The translations under genes and the position numbers were made by a program. The notes beneath the pieces are model-generated. The model searched no databases. It saw only the letters and a program-made list of their open reading frames with translations, and had not been told where the DNA came from. Positions 56,160-64,000 of a stretch of DNA of 64,000 nt are shown here, in pieces (position 1 is the first letter of the stretch; each line of letters begins with the position of its first letter). Source of the stretch: Mixophyes australis (taxonomy: Eukaryota; Chordata; Amphibia; Anura; Limnodynastidae). The stretch lies in contig JAVHZZ010000007.1 in the NCBI GenBank assembly GCA_036250195.1, forward strand, positions 158,982,399 through 159,046,398, written 5' to 3'.

Positions 56160-57000
56160 TACGGCATGTATGTAAATACGTCTGATAATCTCTTATTATT
56201 CAGGCTGTCTCTGGGAACCGCAGCACCTCTCGTCTTATCTCTCTCTCTCGCTCCTTCTGTCTACGAGCTGTGATACCTCTTTGGGATTCAAGGTGCCTCT
56301 GTTAAAGCTTTCACCTGCCTTGCCAGGAATGATTGATTACACCACACAGACTGTGTGTCCGGTGCTAGCCAACAAATGACTCTGGCCCCAGCAGCAGGCC
56401 TTGGCTAGATAGAAATCAATATTTCACCATTAAAATCTATCAAAGGAGAGTTAAGGTGCCATCTGTCCTTGCCGCTTCTCCGCAGAGAGTGAACATTAAA
56501 GCCGACACTTGTAGTACACGAGTAATCAATATATAGCGTTTCACAGATCATTTGTGGCCCTTTCCAGCGGTGATAGATGCAAGCAGACACTGTGATTCAT
56601 TTTGTCAGCCCATTAAACAAGGCTAAGTTCAGTCCCTTCCTCATCTCATTTGGGGGAATGTTCCTCCCAGCTGACGGAAGGGGATTGGCGGCTGATCCGC
56701 TCTTTCTGCATCTTGTGGAGATCTCAGACGCTGTAATTCTATGTTCTGGCTGCACAGTGAACACAAATATTATCTCTCCCCTCCTCCCACCGCGGCGGCG
56801 ATACCAGCCCGCTGGGGGCTGGAGGCTGCTGTTGGTTCACATGTGATTTGTACGACTGGAAATAAATGAGAAGAACGGCGTTAGTGATGGTGTAATTATC
56901 AGTACTTAGCAGATAAAGCTGGAGCTGTCACTTCCTATCAGCTGATCAGTATCTCTTTCAGTCTGTGATGATCCCGGCTCCACCCTGGACGGGGTTAAAC
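56160..57000. other. Candidate conserved non-coding element
   Basis: Long repeat-free stretch with balanced composition and dense factor-like sites: GAATGATTGATTAC, AGAAATCAATATTTC, CATTAAAATCTATCAAAGG (TCF-like), AGCAGATAAAGC (GATA-like) and CAGCTGATCAG. This would fit a developmental enhancer. No alignment was possible. Confidence 0.35.
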
Positions 57001-57490
57001 TGTTTACAGCGAGGACCTGAAAGTAATTCCTGCAGAAATGGACAGTAATAAATGACAGTATTTAATGACCCCTCTAACTGTATTATACAGCGGGGGACGC
57101 AGCGTCCAGTCCTTACAGACACATCCCCAGAAAGTGGAACTAACCCTAATATGTTATAGTGGAAGATGAACTATAATATCTGTCAGTCAATGGACACAGG
57201 GCGACAAGGTGGCATTATGTAAATAGAGGGCACAGTGGTTACCATTAAATATATATATAGAGAGAGAGAGAGAAAAAATAAGCCCACGCTCGGCATATCC
57301 CATATTGTATAAGGTACAAGGTATTATTTATAGGAAAAAAAGGAACTTTTCACTTTTCCCCTTGGCACTGTCTATGGCAGCGGACACAGTTGCAAGAGGT
57401 CTGCAGCCCTCTAGTAAACATAGATGAAAAGGAAAAAAGTATGCAACAGTGTATATGTGTCCAATCAGCGATTGTGAACCGTGGATTTAA
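57001..57490. other. Intergenic, small repeats
   Basis: A single GGGCACAGTGGTTACCATTA SINE-head unit with a TA/GA microsatellite at 57227-57275. Nothing else. Confidence 0.4.
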
Positions 57491-57568
57491 TCATCATCAC
57501 CATTTATTTATATAGCGCCACTGATTCCGCAGCGCTGTACAGAGAACTCACTCACATCAGTCCCTGCC
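57491..57568 (-). mobile_element. SINE fragment (3' end)
   Basis: Minus-strand tail: TATATAGCGCCACTGATTCC on the plus strand, then GCAGCGCTGTACAGAGAACT. Truncated inside the core. Confidence 0.82.
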
Positions 57569-57707
57569 AATATTACTGTTTATTAAAATATACCACAATC
57601 AATAAAAACGGTGAACCATCAATAAATACAAAATAAAAGAAAATAATGACTCACACGTGATTCATTTCTGAGTATACTCATAGGCATAGGAAGTGAGATA
57701 TACGCAG

Positions 57708-57790
57708 GCCCGGCGCTCCCATTAGGCAAGGTTAGGCACTTGCCTAGGGCGCCGGACTCTGGAGGGCGCCCTCTAAAGATCAAAACAGTC
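57708..57790. mobile_element. hAT-like element end fragment
   Basis: Starts CAGGCCCGGCGCTCCCATTA and has GGCACTTGCCTAGGGCGCC, resembling a hAT-type terminus. The matching other end was not found. Confidence 0.5.
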
Positions 57791-58054
57791 AGTATCTATA
57801 CAATGGGTCTAAGGCTTATTAACAATTTGTCGGGTCCAGCCTTTTGAGAGTTGCCATATTCGAATCATACATCTTAAACCGAATAATTTATAAACATAAT
57901 CCACCAACCATATACAGCGTCAGATATAATAATTTACATCTACTGGTGATCACAGCGCTGTAAGGTCAAGGTGTAAAATTCATTATATGGTTACTGACTG
58001 TTCTGATCTTTAATGATGAGTAATAAAATAGAGGATCCTAGAACATATTGGTTA

Positions 58055-58357
58055 TCATCATCATCAGCTATTTACATAGCATCATCAATTCCGCAGCCCT
58101 GTACAGAGAACTCGCATCAGTCCCTGCCCCATTGGAGCTTACAGTCTAAATTCCCTATTATACACACAGACAGAGAGAGACTAAGGTCAATAGCTGCCAA
58201 TTAACTTACCAGTATGTTTTTGGAGTGTGGGAGAAAACCTACGCCAACACATGGAGAACATACAAACTCCACACAGATAAGGCCAAGGTTGGGAATTGAA
58301 TTCATGACCCCAGTGCTGTGAGGCAGAAGTGCTAACCACTGAGCCACCGTGATACCC
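58055..58357 (-). mobile_element. tRNA-headed SINE, nearly full length
   Basis: Minus-strand head GGGTATCACGGTGGCTCAGT, core TGTGTGGAGTTTGTATGTTC, tail with the complement of TACAGTCTAAATTCCCTATT and a (GAT)n end. Confidence 0.88.
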
Positions 58358-58590
58358 ATTATATATAGTGTATATATGCATGTAATATAGTCCAAACTTA
58401 TGTCATGGTAGCAATGTTTTTTGTTTAGTTTTGTTGTTCATTTTTTTTACTGTGCGTCAGCATTGTTAATTTTAATGTGTGTTATCAATGCTATTTTGCT
58501 TATTGTGGCACATTATTTTATATGTTTTATTTTTGGTTTGTTCTGAATTCAACTATTTGGAACCCCTTAAAAATCCTGTGTTTGCCCCTG

Positions 58591-59123
58591 TAGTGGTTAG
58601 TATTATACATATATGGTGACATAGTGGCTAGCAATATGTATTATAGATATATATATATATATCTCATCATCATCATTTATTTATATAGCGCCACTAATTC
58701 CGCAGCGCTGTACAGAGAACTCATTCACATCAGTCCCTGCCCCATTGGAGCTTACAGTCTAAATTCCCTACTATAGACACTCACACACAGACAGACAGAC
58801 TGAGAGGGAGAGACTAGGGTCATTTTTGATTGCAGCCAATTAACCTACCAGTATGTTTTTTATATATATATAAATGGTGGCATAGTAGTTAGCATGTTAG
58901 CATTATATATATAGGATGGCACAGTGGATAGTATTATATATACATGGTGGCATAGTGGTTAGCATTATATATATATATATATAGGATGGCACAGTGGATA
59001 GTATTATATATACATGGTGGCATAGTGGTTAGCATTACATATTTATGGTGGCACAGTAGTTAATATATATATATACTAACCACTGTGCCACCTTATATTA
59101 GTAATGCTAACTACAATGCAACC

Positions 59124-59124
<1 letters not shown>
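58591..59124. repeat. SINE-head tandem array with TA spacers, partly inverted
   Basis: Units such as GGTGGCATAGTGGTTAGCAT and GGATGGCACAGTGGATAGTA are joined by TATATA spacers and interrupted by a SINE at 58664-58860. The last two units are inverted: 59047-59062 pairs with 59077-59092 across a TA spacer (15/16 bases). Confidence 0.8.
58664..58860 (-). mobile_element. SINE, 3' half
   Basis: Minus-strand tail and core up to ACATACTGGTAGGTTAATTG; the head is absent. Inserted in the SINE-head array. Confidence 0.85.

Positions 59125-59182
<58 letters not shown>
59125..59182. repeat. AT microsatellite
   Basis: About 29 AT dinucleotides. Confidence 0.97.
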
Positions 59183-59189
<7 letters not shown>

Positions 59190-59222
59190 CAGTATCACTT
59201 TGGTTGCATATTATATGTAACA

Positions 59223-59412
59223 AAGCTCATTGGTTTGATTCTGACCAGGACTCTATCTGTGTGGAGTTTGTATGTTCTCCCCTTGTTTAGGTCTGTTTTC
59301 TCTGGGTCCTCGGGTTTCCTCCCACACTCCATAGACATACCGGCAGGGTAATTGATTGCTGACAAAATTATCTCTAGTATGTGTGTGTGTAGTAGGGTAT
59401 ATAGATTGTAAG
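59223..59412 (+). mobile_element. SINE fragment
   Basis: Core TGTGTGGAGTTTGTATGTTC, CCTCCCACACTCCATAGACA, and TAGATTGTAAGCTCT where the 3' tail should start. Head and tail missing. Confidence 0.8.
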
Positions 59413-59452
59413 CTCTAAGTGTTCACGGCTAAATATTCAAAACTTCTAATCA

Positions 59453-61713
59453 CTAACTGTCCAGAGCCAGGAACTAGCACAGTACCTGTAATCACCAACT
59501 GCTCTGAGCCAGGAACTAGCACCGTGTCTGTAATCACCAACTGCCCAGAGCCAGGAACTAGCACAGTACCTGTAATCACCAACTGCTCAGAGCCAGGAAC
59601 TAGCACAGTGTCTGTAATCACCAACTGCCCAGAGCCAGGAACTAGCACCGTGTCTGTAATCACCAACTGCCAAGAGCCAGGAACTAGCACTGTGTCTGTA
59701 ATCACCAACTGTCCAGAGCCAGGAACTAGCACAGTACCTGTAATCACCAACTGCTCAGAGCCAGGAACTAGCACTGTGTCTGTAATCACCAACTGCCCAG
59801 AGCCAGGAACTAGCTCAGTACCTGTAATCACCAACTGTCCAGAGCCAGGAACTAGCACTGTGTCTGTAATCACCAACTGTCCAGAGCCAGGAACTAGCAC
59901 AGTACCTGTAATCACCAACTGCTCAGAGCCAGGAACTAGCACTGTGTCTGTAATCACCAACTGCCCAGAGCCAGGAACTAGCTCAGTACCTGTAATCACC
60001 AACTGCCCAGTGCCAGGAACTAGCACAGTGTCTGTAATCACCAACTGTCCAGAGCCAGGAACTAGCACAGTACCTGTAATCACCAACTGCCCAGAGCCAG
60101 GAACTAGCACAGTGTCTGTAATCACCAACTGCCCAGAGCCAGGAACTAGCACAGTGTCTGTAATCACCAACTGCTCAGAGCCAGGAACTAGCACAGTGTC
60201 TGTAATCACCAACTGCCCAGAGCCAGGAACTAGCACAGTACCTGTAATCATCAACTGTCCAGAGCCAGGAACTAGCACAGTACCTGTAATCACCAACTGC
60301 CCAGAGCCAGGAACTAGCACAGTACCTGTAATCACCAACTGCCCAGAGCCAGGAACTAGCACAGTACCTGTAATCACCAACTGCTCAGAGCCAGGAACTA
60401 GCACTGTGTCTGTAATCACCAACTGCCCAGAGCCAGGAACTAGCTCAGTACCTGTAATCACCAACTGTCCAGAGCCAGGAACTAGCACAGTGTCTGTAAT
60501 CAACTGCTCAGAGCCAGGAACTAGCACAGTGTCTGTAATCGCCAACTGCCCAGAGCCAGGAACTAGCACAGTGTCTGTAATCACCAACTGCTCAGAGCCA
60601 GGAACTAGCACAGTGTCTATAATCACCAACTGCCCAGAGCCAGGAACTAGCACAGTACCTGTAATCACCAACTGCCCAGAGCCAGGAACTAGCACAGTAC
60701 CTGTAATCACCAACTGCCCAGAGCCAGGAACTAGCACAGTACCTGTAATCACCAACTGCCCAGAGCCAGGAACTAGCACAATACCTGTAATCACCAACTG
60801 TCCAGAGCCAGGAACTAGCACAGTACCTGTAATCACCAACTGTCCAGAGCCAGGAACTAGCACAGTACCTGTAATCACCAACTGCCCAGAGCCAGGAACT
60901 AGCACAGTGTCTGTAATCACCAACTGCCCAGAGCCAGGAACTAGCACAGTGTCTGTAATCACCAACTGCCCAGAGCCAGGAACTAGCACAGTGTCTGTAA
61001 TCACCAACTGCCCAGAGCCAGGAACTAGCACAGTGTCTGTAATCACCAACTGCCCAGAGCCAGGAACTAGCACAGTGTCTGTAATCACCAACTGTCCAGA
61101 GCCAGGAACTAGCACCGTGTCTGTAATCACCAACTGCCCAGAGCCAGGAACTAGCACAGTACCTGTAATCACCAACTGCCCAGAGTCAGGAACTAGCACA
61201 GTACCTGTAATCACCAACTGCCCAGAGCCAGGAACTAGCACAGTACCTGTAATCACCAACTGCCCAGAGCCAGGAACTAGCACAGTACCTGTAATCACCA
61301 ACTGCCCAGAGCCAGGAACTAGCACAGTACCTGTAGTCACCAACTGCCCAGAGCCAGGAACTAGCACAGTACCTGTAGTCACCAACTGCCCAGAGCCAGG
61401 AACTAGCAGTGTCTGTAATCACCAACTGCCCAGAGCCAGGAACTAGCACAGTGTCTGTAATCACCAACTGCCCAGAGCCAGGAACTAGCACAGTACCTGT
61501 AGTCACCAACTGCCCAGAGCCAGGAACTAGCACAGTACCTGTAGTCACCAACTGCCCAGAGCCAGGAACTAGCACAGTACCTGTAGTCACCAACTGCCCA
61601 GAGCCAGGAACTAGCACAGTACCTGTAATCACCAACTGCCCAGAGCCAGGAACTAGCACAGTACCTGTAATCACCAACTGTCCAGAGCCAGGAACTAGCA
61701 CAGTGCTACTGTA
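59453..61713. repeat. 42-bp minisatellite (2.3 kb)
   Basis: About 54 copies of a 42-bp unit CCAGAGCCAGGAACTAGCAC then AGTACCTGTAATCACCAACT and GC. Variants: ACAGTGTCT for ACAGTACCT, CTCAGAG for CCCAGAG, one 39-bp unit near 60500 and one 41-bp unit near 61410. The unit is 3x14, so a 675-codon plus frame and a 656-codon minus frame are both open. Equal openness of both strands argues against a gene. Confidence 0.97.
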
Positions 61714-61714
61714 C

Positions 61715-61960
61715 ATAAAATAAATTTTTACAGTTGCTCCTGATTGCAAACACATGTTCTAGCTGCATACGTGACTGTCATCACTAGTAATCGGCACTTT
61801 GAGATGCTAACACTTGAATTGGTCGTTGCTGCCTTACTGTACACTGACAGCAGGCATACGCCCCTTCTCTCCCCCTTTCCACCCCTGAAATTATAGGCTG
61901 TAGTAAAGGTCCGTTGTGCTTGACCATGAATTGGACGGTGCTGTGTTCCTTGGTGTAAGC
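61715..61960. repeat. Unclassified dispersed repeat, copy 2
   Basis: Same ordered blocks as 37480-37810, in the same orientation, beginning at the right edge of the 42-bp array. Confidence 0.6.
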
Positions 61961-62538
61961 TCTGTATCTGACCATGTGCAAAGAAATGACATACAAGATA
62001 CAGCGCACAAATGGACGCCCATCCAAGAGATGAATCAGGCCCAGAGCCCCCTCTACAGGCAGTGACTACATAAGTGACCACCGTCCCATCATCTCCCAAA
62101 CATGAAGCACAGGTTTGTATGTAAGATTCTGCTCATATCAGACAGTTGTATAAGTTTGTGCCCCTCTGGTCAGATTGCACATTTCACAAAATCTGTAGGT
62201 GAAGTTACCACACAGTAGTAATCAGGTCTGAATCCTTAATCTCTCCTTCCTGTCCGTGCCTCATGGTTTGTTTAAGGTTATTTGTTGGTTCGGCGTCTTG
62301 CGGAAATATCCAAACTTTAATTTCTTCACTAACTGATATTTAGTTGAATGCAATTTTCTTTGCACCAGGATATTTCATGTGCCGCTGGCTGACACTCAAC
62401 ACTGAATCATGATAGATCCCTGGATGCTGATTGGTTGGGGAGGAGACCTCTGCTCCATCTAGTTCACCTGTTCTCTAAATGTTTCTGGTTTTTCTAACTA
62501 TACTTTATACAATGACCTTTGTGGAAATAGGAGAGGAC
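61961..62538. other. Intergenic, nothing recognised
   Basis: No repeat family or gene recognised. Confidence 0.4.
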
Positions 62539-62795
62539 GTGTGTTCAGTTCTCGGCCAGGCCCCTATCTGTGTGGAGCTTGTGTTTACTCCCTGTGTTTG
62601 GTTGGCTTTCATGTGTGTGCTCTGCTCCAAATACATACAGGTCAGTTAATTGGTTGCTGAGTAAAAGTAATTGGACCCTGGTGTCTCCCTGTCTGTGTTA
62701 GGGAATTTAGACTGTAAGTTCCAGAGGTGCAGGGTCTGATGTGAGTGACAATGATTGTCAATATATAAGTAAACATTAATAATAATAATACCCAG
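62539..62795 (+). mobile_element. Diverged SINE
   Basis: Core TATCTGTGTGGAGCTTGTGT, GTCAGTTAATTGGTTGCTGA, TAGGGAATTTAGACTGTAAG and an (ATA)n tail; the head is lost. Confidence 0.78.
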
Positions 62796-63764
62796 AGATG
62801 TTGGAGAGCCCCTGAACACAGCAAGAAGCAATAACAGCTTCACCCACAAGGGGGCGAAATATCTTTCTACGGAGGGAAAGTGCATAAAAATACATAGTAT
62901 TAAAAGCTATATTAGGCTATTATGCAGAATTCTTTGTATAATACAACACATGTATTATAGCAACATACAGCTAAGACTGGAGGTGGATAATTCTCTTACC
63001 AACAATTATTCTTCTTACCAGAAAATCTGCAATTCAGCTGAATTTTGGCTCAAACATTGCAAATTACTGTGAATTTTGCTCAGGCAGTACACTGTCCCCC
63101 AGCCACAGTCAAACCCTGCTCCAGGCAGGAAACAGTACCCCATCCTGCCTGTGACTGTGGGCCCCTGGAGCAGCAGAATAATCATACATATTTGTCAAAT
63201 AAACTTTCATTGATTAATAGACTCCACAAAACCCCTCATTTACCACCTTTATTAAATAATAAATAAAATATTTTCTTCTTTCTTGATCCATCATAACCAA
63301 AAATAACCATAAAAAAACAACCAACGCTAAAGAATCACAGGGTCTGCCCTTCAGCAGCAGCCAATCACAAACGGCCACTGTGAAGAATGCTTGTGATTGG
63401 CTGGCAGGGAATCCTGACTGTCGTTACTTATGGCAGTTGTTCGGATGGGATATTAGGGGGAATTTGCCATTGATGATAAAAGAAGAAAGATTTTTGTTTC
63501 TATTTAATAACAAAGAGGTGGACAGAGATTTATGGGGGCTTTTATTCAATTAGACTTTGAAAATTCTGTGTTTTTTTACTCTTGGTATATTTGGCGTGGG
63601 TTTAGGGACCACTGAGGGGGCCCCAATTTTGGTAATTACCCTGGTCCCCAAAGACGTCAGGAAGAGCACCAGCAGTAGTATTGGAGGGGAACACGCATTG
63701 AGGCCCCACTGCTGCACAGACCACCATGAGAGTAAAAGAACATTGCTCTTTCCATCTACCCTCT
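62796..63764. other. Intergenic, nothing recognised
   Basis: No gene or repeat family recognised; a short inverted AGCCAATCACAA/TTGTGATTGGCT pair occurs at 63358-63402. Confidence 0.35.
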
Positions 63765-64000
63765 GACAGGCCGTCACCAAAGCTGCACCAACATACATCT
63801 CCTCACTTGTCTCAAAATATCTCCCAACTCGACACCTCCGTTCTGCACAAGATCTACGTCTCTCATACACTCTCATCACATCCTCCCATTCCCGGTTACA
63901 GGACTGTTTTCGGGCTGCACCCACTTTGTGGAATTCCCTCCCTCGCACATTATAAGACTTTACTCTGGTCTACAAACTTTCAAGCGTTCTCTGAAAACCC
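63765..64000 (+). mobile_element. L2-like LINE fragment (RT C terminus), runs off right edge
   Basis: A plus-strand frame reads AVTKAAPTYISSLVSKYLPT, RSAQDLRLSYTLITSSHSRL and QDCFRAAPTLWNSLP, the conserved C-terminal part of L2-type reverse transcriptase ORFs. A stop follows at the end of NSLPRTL. Confidence 0.82.

Noticed and set aside
59415..61446. 675- and 656-codon ORFs with 14-residue repeats, looking like a mucin or adhesin
   Set aside because: 42-bp minisatellite open on both strands. There is no signal peptide, splice context or unique domain.
63358..63402. Short inverted pair AGCCAATCACAA/TTGTGATTGGCT as a MITE
   Set aside because: Arms of 12 bp with no defined ends or target duplication; too little to call an element.

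Overview
The window is nuclear DNA from a vertebrate, most likely an anuran amphibian. Two split genes with GT-AG introns can be read at exon level. They are embedded in very repeat-rich sequence of a frog-like type: tRNA-headed SINEs, L2-like LINE fragments, Tc1-like transposons, hAT-type and foldback non-autonomous elements, and several kilobase-scale minisatellites. No bacterial, organellar or viral genes were seen.

Left part (75-12742, minus strand): the 5' eighteen coding exons of CCDC93, covering residues 1-487 plus one base of the next codon; the 3' exons lie beyond the left edge. CCDC93 is a coiled-coil subunit of the endosomal COMMD/CCDC22/CCDC93 (CCC, Commander) complex that recycles membrane receptors such as the LDL receptor. 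Its introns hold a 36-bp minisatellite (intron 9), a SINE (intron 2), and a decayed Tc1-like transposon next to a G-rich ~30-bp minisatellite (intron 1). About 150 bp upstream of the start codon begins a 7.6-kb array of a 51-bp repeat (12903-20515), followed by a 33-bp array (20626-21330).

Middle (21.3-45.8 kb): intergenic sequence between two head-to-head genes. It contains SINEs, tandem arrays derived from a SINE head, a 30/38-bp array (24.5-26.1 kb) and a 63-bp array (26.6-27.5 kb). Four hAT-like short elements here have 8-bp target-site duplications (three exact, one 7/8). There are several palindromic MITEs, one element built of serial hairpins (34.2-34.6 kb), a 1.28-kb foldback element (38.7-40.0 kb), and a few repeat-free stretches that look like conserved non-coding DNA.

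Right part: INSIG2 (coding 45866-48155, plus strand), complete at 222 residues in five coding exons. INSIG2 is the ER membrane protein that retains SCAP/SREBP and promotes HMG-CoA reductase degradation. The CCDC93(-)/INSIG2(+) divergent pair matches human chromosome 2q14, which supports both names. Downstream is a nested set of transposons (MITE inside L2-like LINE inside Tc1-like element, 49.4-51.9 kb), a 469-bp inverted-repeat element, more LINE/SINE/Tc1/hAT copies, a 42-bp minisatellite (59.45-61.71 kb) and the start of another L2-like fragment at the right edge.

Almost all long open reading frames in the window, up to 2937 codons, are artefacts of minisatellites whose unit length is a multiple of three. 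I found no clear new gene system. The most unusual material is the repeat architecture.
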